Shown: piece after piece, positions 32,753 to 41,285 of the stretch | Layout of the letters: every line of letters begins with the position of its first letter | Numbering within the stretch: position 1 is the first letter of the stretch | NCBI GenBank assembly: GCA_947625555.1 | Contig: CANQOT010000007.1 | Span: 17,414 to 81,413, forward strand | Length of the DNA: 64,000 nucleotides | Direction: 5' to 3' | Source of the DNA: an uncultured Clostridia bacterium | GTDB lineage: Bacteria; Bacillota; Clostridia; Christensenellales; Borkfalkiaceae | Program-made: the position numbers and the translations under genes | The notes under the pieces: generated by a model | Told to the model about the DNA's origin: nothing | Seen by the model: only the letters and a program-made list of their open reading frames with translations | Database searches by the model: none

Positions 32753-33961
32753 CTATTTTCTCGTCCGCATCTCGACCTTTGTCTCGGCCGAGACGGAGGG
32801 GAGGAAGTTATCCTTCCACTTTGCGTATTTTTTGAGAGAAGAGCGGTAGAGGCTCTGTTTCAGGTTAAAGAGGTCGCACCCGCACGCCTTGCAGTTTTCG
32901 AAGAGGTCCTCGACGTAGCCCTCCACCGTCGTTTTGGCGCTCTGCAAGATCTTTTCGGGCACCGTATCGCCGAGGCCGTCGTCCACGGGCACCGACGTAC
33001 TGCGGCAGCACAGGCGGACGAGCAGGTCGATGGAAAATTTTGCCGTGAGGCCCTCCTTTGCTTCGAGCTTCACGCCGCCGTTGTTTTTGATAATGGAGAG
33101 GGTGATGGGCTGCCCGTCGTCCATGGCGTTGAAGGTGCCCGCGAATACCTTCCCCTTCAAGAGGCTGAACGCAAAGGTCTGTTCGCGGGGGAGGAGGCCC
33201 ACCATCTTCCCGTCCGAAAAGATGGCCGTTTGGTCGGCGCTGTAAATCTGTTGGGGCTCCTGCCCGCCGCCTCCGCCCGACGAGCCTCCCGAACCGCCCG
33301 AACCGCCCGAACTTCCCGAGCCGCCCCCGTCCTGTTCGCCCTGTTGGGGGGTGGAGCGCACATAGGGGAGAAACCCGCTCTTCGAGACGCCATAGACGCC
33401 GATCGCAAAATCTTTGAGGGTACAGGGCATCACTTTACCCGACTTTTGGGCGGCGTCGGAAAAGAGTTTTGTGATGGCGAGCGACGAGGCATCGTCGATG
33501 GCGCTCTGCGAGGAGAGGAGCTCGCCCGCCTTCCCTTCGCTCACGGCGAGGAGGCAGGTATCGGGCATGTACTCGTTGCGCAAAAAGTAGTTGAGGCTGT
33601 CCATCATGTCGGCCTTCGCCGCATCTTCGCCGAGAAGGATGAGGTTGCAGAATACGAGCTTGGGCACCCATCCCGTCTTGGTGTAGATGAGGGTGATGCA
33701 GTCGGAGACCGTCTTGCCCTCGGCCTCGATCTCCACGCTCGAAGTGCCGCCCGTCGTGCGGTCGCTCCCCTTGGGCACGGCGATCTGTGCGGTGAGCGAG
33801 AACCCCTCTTCCGTCTTGTCGATGGCGGCGGCGAGAATGATGGCCGTCTTTTGGATATCCACGAGCCCAAAGTCGTTGGAGAAGAACGCAAACAAAATGA
33901 CAACGGCGAGCAGGACGTAGAGCTTCATCGGAATGGTGCGGACGAATTTCTTAAACTTCAC
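32753..33961 (-). CDS. gerAC: Spore germination protein, Ger(x)C family
   Basis: A 402-residue C subunit of a GerA-type germinant receptor. The N-terminal hydrophobic anchor (about 12-28) is followed by the family start (NDFGLVDIQKTAIILAAAID). Two oddities are visible. There is no lipobox cysteine where other GerC proteins have GCW, so it may stay membrane-anchored by its signal segment. A Gly/Ser linker of about 25 residues interrupts the middle (near 212-236). The C-terminal domain (about 245-400) has the usual Ger(x)C pattern. Last gene of the operon, overlapping gerAB by 11 bp. Confidence 0.88.
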   Translation of the reverse strand: MKFKKFVRTIPMKLYVLLAVVILFAFFSNDFGLVDIQKTAIILAAAIDKTEEGFSLTAQIAVPKGSDRTTGGTSSVEIEAEGKTVSDCITLIYTKTGWVPKLVFCNLILLGEDAAKADMMDSLNYFLRNEYMPDTCLLAVSEGKAGELLSSQSAIDDASSLAITKLFSDAAQKSGKVMPCTLKDFAIGVYGVSKSGFLPYVRSTPQQGEQDGGGSGSSGGSGGSGGSSGGGGGQEPQQIYSADQTAIFSDGKMVGLLPREQTFAFSLLKGKVFAGTFNAMDDGQPITLSIIKNNGGVKLEAKEGLTAKFSIDLLVRLCCRSTSVPVDDGLGDTVPEKILQSAKTTVEGYVEDLFENCKACGCDLFNLKQSLYRSSLKKYAKWKDNFLPSVSAETKVEMRTRK

Positions 33962-35027
33962 GGCGGCGCCTCCGAAGGAGCAAAGAGAGGGCGGGCACGA
34001 GGAGGAAGAAGATGGGGAAGATCCAGAACAGGGTGCCCGAAATGACGCTTAAAACATCCTTCATGCGGTATTCGAGCACGATGAGAAGGGCGAAGAGGAC
34101 GGCGTTGGCGCCGATCGAGAGGAAGGTGCGCAAATACTTTTTCTCCCCGATGGCCTGCACCGCACAGTCGATCCCGCCTTGCAGGGGAAGGGCGACGTAG
34201 AAGGCCATCACGAGGGCGAGCCCGTAGATGAAGATATAGTCGATGCGGCCGAGCACGGTGATGCCCGCGAAGTACTTTGAGGTCTTGGAAAAGCCGAAGA
34301 GCTGGTTGAAGGCGAGCGGCCCGAAGATGCCGTAGAAGGTGGCGAGGAAGAAGAGCACCGCCGCCCCGCCCGCGAGATAGCACAGCGTCCCCTTCCACGC
34401 CATGCCCTTTCGGTATTCGAACTTCCCGAGGAGGGTCATGAGGATGGCGGCATCGAAGAACCAGCTCGTCGCCCCGGCTGTGGCTTGCAAAAAGCCGCTC
34501 CCGCCCGCCGCACCCGCGGGCGCAAGGGCGCCGAAGTCCGCGCTCCCCACCGAGAGGAGGAGGATGCCGACGAACCCCGCCGCCGCAAGCGGGGCAAGGA
34601 TATCCCAGGTCCTTCCGAAGGAGGAGAGGGGCTTCGAACATAGATACACGCTGAAAATAAAGAAGGGCCCGAACGCCACGAGCGAGGGCAGCGTATCGTA
34701 AAATTCGCTCTGCACGAAGAGTTGCTGTTCGAGAAGGGGCAGGAAGGAGCAGTATAAGAGGAAGAGCCCGAAGATGCAAATAAGGATCTTCGCCGCGATC
34801 TTGCCGAAGGTGTTTTCCAACATCTCGTAAAAGCTCATGCCCCGCTTTGCGAGGAGCAGCACCAAAAATACGGCGCCCGCCTGCACGAGATATTGCACGA
34901 GGGCGGGGAAAAGCAGGTCGTTTTGCGCATAGCGCGCAAGATGCGCGGGCAAAAAGACGAGCTTTCCAACGGGCGCGATGCACGCGAGGAGGAGATAGAT
35001 CTGTCTCGGAGCGATTTTCTTTGTCAT
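33951..35027 (-). CDS. gerAB: Spore germination protein, GerAB/GerB family permease
   Basis: A 358-residue membrane protein with about ten transmembrane segments, the amino-acid permease-like B subunit of the germinant receptor. It begins MTKKIAPRQIYLLLACIAP, as in GerAB proteins. AAGGAGG lies 6 nt before the ATG at 35027. The frame stays open upstream to 35936, but that part overlaps gerAA and is not coding. It overlaps gerAA by 4 bp and gerAC by 11 bp, so the three subunits are translationally coupled. B subunits bind the small-molecule germinant in Bacillus receptors. Confidence 0.93.
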   Translation of the reverse strand: MTKKIAPRQIYLLLACIAPVGKLVFLPAHLARYAQNDLLFPALVQYLVQAGAVFLVLLLAKRGMSFYEMLENTFGKIAAKILICIFGLFLLYCSFLPLLEQQLFVQSEFYDTLPSLVAFGPFFIFSVYLCSKPLSSFGRTWDILAPLAAAGFVGILLLSVGSADFGALAPAGAAGGSGFLQATAGATSWFFDAAILMTLLGKFEYRKGMAWKGTLCYLAGGAAVLFFLATFYGIFGPLAFNQLFGFSKTSKYFAGITVLGRIDYIFIYGLALVMAFYVALPLQGGIDCAVQAIGEKKYLRTFLSIGANAVLFALLIVLEYRMKDVLSVISGTLFWIFPIFFLLVPALSLLLRRRRREV

Positions 35028-36457
35028 TTGAGCCTCCTTCTGTTGGGACTTTTGAGCGTCTTGGGACGGGTGTCGAGGGAGCCTAAATTGTATTTGAGAA
35101 CGCTGTCGCGCAGGTCCTTCCCCACGATGGGGGAGAAGGGTGAAAGAAGGGGTGCGCCGAAGTTCTCCGTCGTCACAAGGTACAAGAGAATGAACGCCGT
35201 GAGCAAAATGATGCCGTACGTCCCCACGCTCCCCGCGACGAGGAGCATCGCGAGCCGCACGACGCTCGTCTGTTCGATGAGATTGGGCACGGCATACAGC
35301 CCGATGCCCGAGAAGGCGATAATGATGATGGCGGGGGTGGAGACAAACCCTGCCGAGACGGCCGTCTCGCCCAAAACGAGCGCCCCCACGACGGAGAGCG
35401 CCATCCCCACATATTTGGGCATGCGGATGCTCGCTTCGTTCAGAACTTCCAGAACGAGCAGGACGAGGAGCATTTCGAGCGACGGCGAGAAGGGGATATC
35501 GCGGATACTTCCCGCAATGGTGAGGAGGAGCTTCACCGGGAAGAGTTGCAGTTTGAAGAGTTGCCCGGCGATGTAGAAGGCGGGAAGGTAGATGGCCACG
35601 ATGAGGGCGAAGAGGCGCAAAAGCCGCGTAAAGGTCGCGCGGTAGGGCGGAACGAAGTAATCCTCGCTCGATTGAAAGTCCTCGACGAGAAGATAGGGCA
35701 CCGTGAGGGCGATGGGGGAGCCGTCGACGATGAGCCCCACCCGCCCCTCGGCCAGCTTCGCGCAGAAGATATCGGGCTTCTCCGTCGTGCCCACCTGTTT
35801 GACGAGGGAATAGGGACGGGAGGCGAGGAAGTGGGTGAGGTAGGAAGAATCGGGCACGATGTCGATGTCGATCTCTTGGATCTTCTGCTTGACCTCTTCC
35901 ACCGTCTCCTTTACAGCCGTGCCGTCGAGGTAGCACAGCGCGACGAACGTCTTGGAACGGCGCCCCACTTCGATCATCTCGATTTTGAGTTCGCCCGTTT
36001 TCAGGCGGCGGCGAATGAGCGAAGTGTTGGTCTTTACGTCCTCGATGAAACCCTCGCGGGGGCCCTTGACGGCGACGTCCGTCGAGGGTTCCGAAATGGC
36101 GCGGGTGAACACCTTCTTCGTCCCCACGACGATGCCCTCGTCCATGCCCTCCCAGAGGAGCACGGGATTGCCCGCGAGCACCTCCGCGGCGAGCTTGTCG
36201 AGGGCCTTTTCCCGCTTCATCTCGGGGGAAGTGATGTGCTTGCCCACCGCTTCGGCCGTAGGCTTGCCGTCGAAATATTTGAGCGCCCGCACGACCTGTT
36301 CGCCCAAAAGTTCCTTGTCCGTGATGGGGTCGGCGAACACGGCGGCGAATTTCAACCCCTTGTCCGAGGTGAACTCGAAGGTCAGGATATCATCGGCGGG
36401 CAGCAGTTTTTTAAGGGCGTCCAAGTTCTTTTTGAGGTCGCCCGTGACAGTTTTCAT
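35024..36457 (-). CDS. gerAA: Spore germination protein, GerAA/GerA family
   Basis: A 477-residue A subunit of the germinant receptor. The soluble N-terminal domain (about 1-255) contains GNPVLLWEGMDEGIVVG and SEPSTDVAVKGPREGFIEDV, then NTSLIRRRLK, all GerA hallmarks. The C-terminal membrane domain has about five helices (260-450) with DIPFSPSLEMLLVLLVLEVL. I start it at the ATG at 36457. It has no ribosome site, but a SigG-like promoter would start RNA at that very base. The GTG at 36496 lies upstream of the -10 box. First gene of the gerAA-AB-AC operon. Confidence 0.93.
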   Translation of the reverse strand: MKTVTGDLKKNLDALKKLLPADDILTFEFTSDKGLKFAAVFADPITDKELLGEQVVRALKYFDGKPTAEAVGKHITSPEMKREKALDKLAAEVLAGNPVLLWEGMDEGIVVGTKKVFTRAISEPSTDVAVKGPREGFIEDVKTNTSLIRRRLKTGELKIEMIEVGRRSKTFVALCYLDGTAVKETVEEVKQKIQEIDIDIVPDSSYLTHFLASRPYSLVKQVGTTEKPDIFCAKLAEGRVGLIVDGSPIALTVPYLLVEDFQSSEDYFVPPYRATFTRLLRLFALIVAIYLPAFYIAGQLFKLQLFPVKLLLTIAGSIRDIPFSPSLEMLLVLLVLEVLNEASIRMPKYVGMALSVVGALVLGETAVSAGFVSTPAIIIIAFSGIGLYAVPNLIEQTSVVRLAMLLVAGSVGTYGIILLTAFILLYLVTTENFGAPLLSPFSPIVGKDLRDSVLKYNLGSLDTRPKTLKSPNRRRLK

Positions 36458-36462
36458 ACAAA

Positions 36463-36491
36463 AAGTATGGAGAGCGGTGCGTTTTTTATGC
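36463..36491 (-). promoter_or_regulatory. SigG-like promoter of the ger operon
   Basis: On the minus strand, GCATA (36491-36487), a 17-bp spacer and CATACTT (36469-36463), close to the forespore SigG consensus. gerA-type operons are SigG-dependent in Bacillus. The predicted start coincides with the gerAA ATG. Confidence 0.55.
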
Positions 36492-36510
36492 GGCACACCG
36501 CTGCGGGAAA

Positions 36511-36542
36511 CAAAAACCGCCCCGCGGAGGGCCGCAGGGCGG
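36511..36542 (-). terminator. Terminator upstream of the ger operon
   Basis: On the minus strand, an 11-bp stem (36542-36532 with 36527-36517, one G-U pair) followed by TTTTTGTTT. It ends the transcript of the gene at 36552-37085 and isolates the ger operon. Confidence 0.75.
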
Positions 36543-36551
36543 AAAAGCCGG

Positions 36552-37085
36552 TCACTTTTTTTTGAGGGAGGAGAGGAAATCGGAGAGAAGAAGGGCGATT
36601 TCGGATAGCTCCTCCTCGGACATAGGTGGGTCGCAATACGTATTCAGGTTCTCCTTGAAGTACGAAAAGCGCTCCTCTTCGGGAAGGACTTTGCTCCCCT
36701 TGTAGAGCGCGCTTGCCGCCTCCTGCCGCCTCTCTTCGGGCACGACGCCTTCGAGAAGGGGATAGAGGGGGGAAACGCTCTTGCCACGGATGAACTGTTC
36801 GTAGATGACGTAGTAGAGCGTCGCGCTGCAACCGCAAGCAAAGCCGCCTTCCAAGGTCCTCGCAATGTCCGACGTGAATGGTTCGGGGCTCATCGTCACG
36901 AGGGCGCGGAATACCGCATAGAGGACGAGCCCGATGGCGAAGGGCAGTACCACGAACACCTTTTTCGGGACATTCTTCATGACCGTCTTTTTGAGGAGAG
37001 ACACGATGAGCGTCACTCCGAACGCGAGCAAGAGCACGTCGACGCCGTAAGCGCGGAACGTGTTTAAGATCTCAATGAACGACAT
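36552..37085 (-). CDS. Membrane protein of unknown function
   Basis: A 177-residue protein. GAGGTGG stands 6 nt before the ATG at 37085 (a GTG 9 bp further upstream lies inside that ribosome site). Three hydrophobic stretches are visible: near 13-33 (VDVLLLAFGVTLIVSLL), 40-62 (KKVFVVLPFAIGLVLYAVF) and a weaker one near 80-100 (GGFACGCSATLYYVIYE). A soluble acidic C-terminus contains PMSEEELSEIALLLSDFLSS. No family recognised; it lies upstream of the ger operon but is separated from it by a terminator. Confidence 0.65.
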   Translation of the reverse strand: MSFIEILNTFRAYGVDVLLLAFGVTLIVSLLKKTVMKNVPKKVFVVLPFAIGLVLYAVFRALVTMSPEPFTSDIARTLEGGFACGCSATLYYVIYEQFIRGKSVSPLYPLLEGVVPEERRQEAASALYKGSKVLPEEERFSYFKENLNTYCDPPMSEEELSEIALLLSDFLSSLKKK

Positions 37086-37094
37086 AAAGTCCAC

Positions 37095-37470
37095 CTCATC
37101 TTTCCCGCCGCAGAACTATTGTATCATACGCGAACCCCTCCCCCCGCCTCTCTCTGCCAAAATTTCCTCATTCCCTTCCTCATTCCGTCCCGCGCGCATT
37201 ATTGTCTACTAAGCGCGGCACGAGCGCGTAGCGCGAAGTAGGGGCGAAGCCCCGAGTGAATCTTGCCCCCTCCATGGGAGGGGGGTAGGGGGGTGGGGTG
37301 ACATTCCAAATACGTCATGTTGAGCCGCGCGGTACGCGCGTGTCGAAACATATCCTTATTATAAATAAGGCTTCCCCCAAGGTGGGGAAGCCTTTCCTCA
37401 TTCCGAGGCCATGTAATGGCCGAGTGAATCTTGGCTCCTCCCACGGAGGAGCCTTTCTTTCTTCTTCCAT
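37095..37470. repeat. Intergenic hairpin-repeat block
   Basis: It holds one G-rich unit (near 37272), CATGTTGAGC..AACAT with a CGCGCGGTACGCGCG inner hairpin (37315-37350), a GGCTTCCCC/GGGGAAGCC hairpin, and GGAGGAGCC elements. No gene is seen. Confidence 0.8.
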
Positions 37471-37577
37471 TGTTCATAACTTTTCCCTTCAAACCCTCAA
37501 AATTCGCTCAATTTATTATAAATTTTGGGCTTTTGAAAAAATTTTTGCAAAAAAATGAAAAAATTATCAAAAAACAC

Positions 37578-37607
37578 TTGACAAATGCACGGGGGGGGTA
37601 ATATATA
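37578..37607 (+). promoter_or_regulatory. Promoter with G8 spacer tract, lipoprotein paralog 3
   Basis: TTGACA (37578-37583), then AATGCAC, G8 (37591-37598), TAA and TATATA (37602-37607): an 18-bp spacer. TAATAT at 37599 would give 15 bp. Each gain or loss of a G changes the spacer by 1 bp. Confidence 0.75.
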
Positions 37608-37652
37608 AGATGTCATTATAAATGACAAAAATTTTCATTATGGAGGAAAACT

Positions 37653-39677
37653 ATGAACAAACAAAAATGGCTCATTGTGGGATTGTCGCTCGCGATGGCC
37701 GCGACCCTCGGCGTGGGCATCTCCGCCTGCGGCGGCGACAAGGACCCCGACACCCCGCCCACTCCCACGGAACACACGCACACCTATGATGCGTGGGACT
37801 ACAACGACACGCAACACTGGAAGTACTGCGACGAGCACGGCACCGACAAGTCCAACATCGACGAGACCACGCGCGCGAACCATACTTTCAAAGACGGCAA
37901 ATGCGAATGCGGCGCAACGGAAGGGGGAGAGATCCCCGACGCCGACCTCGACACGCGCGAGTTCTATGTCGTCGGTGGCGGCATGGGAACGTTAAAGAAC
38001 GGCACTTGGGACGGCCCCAAGGCCGGCTTCCAATTCGCCAAAGCGCCCCACAAGGATGCGAACGGCAACACTGTCTATACCTTCACAATGGAGCTCTATT
38101 CCGCCGATGAGTTCAAATTTATCGAGAAGAACGCGATCACCCAAGAGACAGATGAGAGCGGCAACAGCAAGGCCGTTTGGCACGATGAACTCGTGTTCAC
38201 CCTGCCCGATCTTGACGTAAGCTCGGTCACGGGCGCATTCGCCCGCGCGTCCGAGACGTCGGACAACATCACCGTTCTAAAAGATATGGACGGCGAATAT
38301 GAATTTACCATTCGTACGACGAAAGACGGCGACATGAAGGCGAATAAGGTAGAAGTTCGTCTCGTGAAGGAGCTCGAACCCCTCGGCGTCGAGTCGCAGT
38401 ACGAGATGTATCTTGTCGGAAAAATTGCGAGCAAGGCAACTTCCGACTGGCCGTCCATGCTCGGCGTTGCGAATGTCCCTTCGAAGTGCTACAAAATGGA
38501 GTTGCAGGACGATGAGGAGACCTTCGCGATTGAAGTTGAGCTTTCCGGCTATGACCAGTGGAAGGTCTGGAACTACAAGGTCGGGAACGTCAACGCCGGC
38601 TACTATCCCACGGGTATTGATGGAAACCTTTCCACGGGCGGTGGTCCCGACGGCTGGTACCGCGTGACTTGGAAGGTGGGCGACGCCAACGTGACGATCG
38701 CGCACGCACACCGCTATACGGTTTGGGATTACGACACCGAGGAGCACTGGAAGAAGTGTGTCGCAAACGACGGATCCATTGACGATACCACCCGCGCACC
38801 GCATGATTTCACCAACGGCGATACCTGCGAATGCGGCTATAAGCAAGCGGCAGACCCGGATTGGAAGGTCAAAGACGACGGCACGCTGGAAAGCTACACG
38901 GGGAACTACGAAAACATGGTTATTCCTGCAAATCTTACGACGTTCCCTGCTCTTGGCGATCTCTTCGGACGCAAACAATCCAATAGTCAATATTATCCTT
39001 CTGACGCGAATTGGCAAAAAGTTAAATCCGTGACGGTCGCGCCCGGGAACAAGAATTTCAAAATGGAAAACGGCGCACTGCTCTCCGCGGACGGAAAGAC
39101 CCTCTATGCCTATTTCTACTATAACACCGCAACGGAAGCCACCTTCGATAGCGTGACGGAGGTCAAACAAGCAGCATTCTCCGGAAACAAAAATCTTCAA
39201 TCCCTCGGACTTCCCAATGCAAAGACAGTGTGGACGGGAGCATTCGCCTATGTGAGTGGCCTGAAAAAGATTTCTCTTCCCGGTACCGAACTGCTTTATT
39301 CGGGGGCATTTCAAGAATCCTCGATTGAGGATATTGAATTGGATGGGATAACGGGGTTTTACGGCGATCCGTTCAAAAGCGCAAGCAATATCAAATCCAT
39401 TGTTTTCGGAGAAAACCTGTCGCATACTCCCAGAACAGTGAGCTTTGGCGGGTTGACGGTAACAAACATAACGTTCACATTCAAAGCGAAAACGCCTTTG
39501 ACTCCCGCTCCGACATTCTATTATCAATTTTCGGGCAAGATCTATGTCCCTGCCGAGAGCGTAGAGGCTTATAAGGCCGCTTGGACGAAGGTCGCTGATA
39601 AGATCGAGGCAATCCCCACCGAGGCAGTATCCGTCGCCCCCGTCGAAGTTGCAATGTTACCCGAAAAGAAGGACTGA
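37653..39677 (+). CDS. Surface lipoprotein, HW/Cys-module family with BspA-like LRRs, paralog 3
   Basis: A 674-residue lipoprotein (lipobox ISAC, Cys26). The N-terminal HW/Cys module (about 38-90) is followed by two beta-rich domains beginning REFYVVGGGMGTLKNGTWDG (about 107) and YEMYLVGKIASKATSDWPSM (about 250). A second module (TEEHWKKC..CECG) lies near 350-395. A BspA-type leucine-rich repeat region (about 400-650) contains KSVTVAPGNKNFKMENGALL and ends with the KIYVPAESVEAYKAAW strand typical of LRR_5 proteins. The chain ends EVAMLPEKKD. GGAGG precedes the ATG. Probably binds host or dietary ligands at the cell surface. Confidence 0.82.
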   Translation: MNKQKWLIVGLSLAMAATLGVGISACGGDKDPDTPPTPTEHTHTYDAWDYNDTQHWKYCDEHGTDKSNIDETTRANHTFKDGKCECGATEGGEIPDADLDTREFYVVGGGMGTLKNGTWDGPKAGFQFAKAPHKDANGNTVYTFTMELYSADEFKFIEKNAITQETDESGNSKAVWHDELVFTLPDLDVSSVTGAFARASETSDNITVLKDMDGEYEFTIRTTKDGDMKANKVEVRLVKELEPLGVESQYEMYLVGKIASKATSDWPSMLGVANVPSKCYKMELQDDEETFAIEVELSGYDQWKVWNYKVGNVNAGYYPTGIDGNLSTGGGPDGWYRVTWKVGDANVTIAHAHRYTVWDYDTEEHWKKCVANDGSIDDTTRAPHDFTNGDTCECGYKQAADPDWKVKDDGTLESYTGNYENMVIPANLTTFPALGDLFGRKQSNSQYYPSDANWQKVKSVTVAPGNKNFKMENGALLSADGKTLYAYFYYNTATEATFDSVTEVKQAAFSGNKNLQSLGLPNAKTVWTGAFAYVSGLKKISLPGTELLYSGAFQESSIEDIELDGITGFYGDPFKSASNIKSIVFGENLSHTPRTVSFGGLTVTNITFTFKAKTPLTPAPTFYYQFSGKIYVPAESVEAYKAAWTKVADKIEAIPTEAVSVAPVEVAMLPEKKD

Positions 39678-39689
39678 ATAAACGCCCAA

Positions 39690-40430
39690 CCCTACCCTCT
39701 CCTTGGGGAGAGGGGTAGGGGTGTGGGGTGACCTGCCCCTGTTTACGGGGGCGGGTGGCACGGCAAAGCCGTGACAGGTGGGGGCATTGCTTCTAATTGC
39801 GTCATGTTGAGCTTGTCGAAACATCTCCTTATATAATAAGGTCATTCCTCGACTACGCTCGGAATGACGAAATAGAACACGCCCCACCACAGTCACGCTC
39901 GCGCGTGACAGCTCCTCCCACGGAGGAGCCTTACGGACTACGTATTAGGGGATACACTCACCCACTGCGTGGGTTCGGTATGACAGTTACACAGCTCACC
40001 CTTTTTCATAATTTCCCTTCGTCGGTGCGGGGTCCCCATCTCCGCACCGACCCCCGCAAGGGGGTAGGGGGAGTTATGAGAACAAAGTAAAGTACAAAAA
40101 AACCGAGGGTTCCTCGGTTTTTTTGTTGTATAATCCCCACCTCCGTCTCGGCTTCGCCTCGCCAGCTCCTCCCGAGGGAGGAGCTTTACCCTCATCAGTC
40201 ACCTGCGGTGACAGCTTCCCCCGTCTACGGGGGAAGCCTTGCGGACTTCGTACTTCGGGATTCTTCGGCTGCGCCTCAGAATGACGCGGTTACCTTGCGG
40301 ACTTCGTATTAGGGGATACACTCGCCTTCGGCTCGGTATGACAGCGGGGATAAGATTCACTCGGCCACGGTGTGGCCTCGGAATGAGGAGGGGCGGAATG
40401 AGGACGGGGCGGACGGCAGGGGTGCCCTAC
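39690..40430. repeat. Intergenic hairpin-repeat block in copy A
   Basis: It contains CTCTCCTTGGGGAGAG, the CCTGCCCCTG..GGGGCGGGTGG element, CATGTTGAGC and CATTCCGAGC stem-loops, a GTCGGTGCG/CGCACCGAC hairpin near 40020-40054 and several GGATACACTC..GGTATGACAG elements. Apart from the terminator at 40096-40124, no gene is seen. Confidence 0.85.
40096..40124. terminator. Terminator inside copy A
   Basis: A7-CCGAGG (40096-40108) pairs with CCTCGG-T7 (40112-40124) across GTT. Bidirectional. Confidence 0.85.
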
Positions 40431-40440
40431 GGACTTTTCC

Positions 40441-40472
40441 AAAAAAAATCGCGCGAGGGTCGCGCGAAAAAA
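40441..40472 (-). terminator. Terminator after the phosphoribosyltransferase gene
   Basis: TCGCGCGA (40449-40456) and its repeat (40460-40467) form an 8-bp stem. On the minus strand eight T follow. Confidence 0.85.
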
Positions 40473-41105
40473 TCAAATCTTCGAATAGCCGTAGGCGTTG
40501 ATGAGAGCGTCGATCTTTTGCCCCTGTTTGCAGAGCGGGCACTCGCCGGGGCGGTAGGACTTATACGCGGGCAGGTCCTCGATGCCGATGAGCTGTTTTA
40601 CGACGACGCCCGGGATCTCGAAGTTCCCGCCGAACACCGTCGCCACGCCCACGGGGTCGCCGTCGTAGTAGCGAATGCCGCGGATGGCGCCCATGGCGGC
40701 AATGCCCGTGGTCGCCGTCGCCGAGAGGATGAGCACATGTCTGTTCTTCACATAGGGCACGAGGTTATCGCGCAGAATGAGCTTTTCGTCCTTGGTAAAT
40801 TCGGGGGAAATGACGGCGATCTCCTGCTTCATATTGATGCCCGAGGAGTGGGAAAATTCCTCGGCGAGGAAGGCGCCCACCATCTTCATATGGTCGAGGG
40901 TGATGATGGTATCGACGGCGACGCCCGAGAAGCTCTCGGCAAACAGTTTTGCGGCCGCGCGGGCGAGGGGAGCCTCCGTTTTCATGCGGGTGAGGTCGAC
41001 GCAGTAGTTGACGTGCGAATGCTGGGTGACGAAGTGCCCCTGCATGACGCGGATCCTCACCTTATTGTTGCGCTTTGCGAACAGTTCGAATGCGTTTCTT
41101 TCCAT
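40473..41105 (-). CDS. Phosphoribosyltransferase-family protein (orotate PRTase-like)
   Basis: A 210-residue protein with a type I PRTase fold. DTIITLDHMKMVGAFLAEEF (about 66-85) is the helix after the first strand. RHVLILSATATTGIAAMGAI (about 135-154) holds the position of the PRPP-binding loop, but the usual two acidic residues are not clear. ECPLCKQGQKID near the C-terminus resembles the tail of PyrE-like proteins. AAGGGG precedes the ATG at 41105, and the upstream extension to 41210 is unlikely. It is divergent from grpE and not in a pyrimidine operon, so the substrate is uncertain. Confidence 0.75.
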   Translation of the reverse strand: MERNAFELFAKRNNKVRIRVMQGHFVTQHSHVNYCVDLTRMKTEAPLARAAAKLFAESFSGVAVDTIITLDHMKMVGAFLAEEFSHSSGINMKQEIAVISPEFTKDEKLILRDNLVPYVKNRHVLILSATATTGIAAMGAIRGIRYYDGDPVGVATVFGGNFEIPGVVVKQLIGIEDLPAYKSYRPGECPLCKQGQKIDALINAYGYSKI

Positions 41106-41228
41106 ATTCATCCCCTTATCTTCGCCCGTCGGCGGATAATTCAAACGTTCTTTTAACATTGTAACGTAAAATGGAAGGAATGTAAAGAGCGAAATCCCGA
41201 TTTTCCGCAAAAAATTTTCGTTTGAATG

Positions 41229-41256
41229 TTTAGAAGGGTAAAAGTTCCGTTATATA
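41229..41256 (+). promoter_or_regulatory. Possible promoter of grpE-dnaK-dnaJ
   Basis: TTTAGA (41229-41234), a 16-bp spacer and TATATA (41251-41256), 30 bp before the GTG start. No CIRCE element is visible here. Confidence 0.4.
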
Positions 41257-41285
41257 TAGGATAGAAAAAAACGCAAGGTGCAACC

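Larger units (their letters stand above)
37488..40399 (+). repeat. 2.9-kb duplication, copy A
   Basis: From TTCAAACCCTCAAAATTCGC to GAGGGGCGGAATGAGG this segment (promoter, lipoprotein gene and 3' repeat tail) is closely similar to 49231-52149 in the same orientation. Promoters, signal peptides and tails are nearly identical; the C-terminal halves of the genes differ. Confidence 0.9.

Noticed and set aside
35028..35936. Upstream extension of gerAB to 661 codons
   Set aside because: The extra 303 codons lie antiparallel in frame within gerAA, have no resemblance to GerAB, and AAGGAGG marks the start at 35027.
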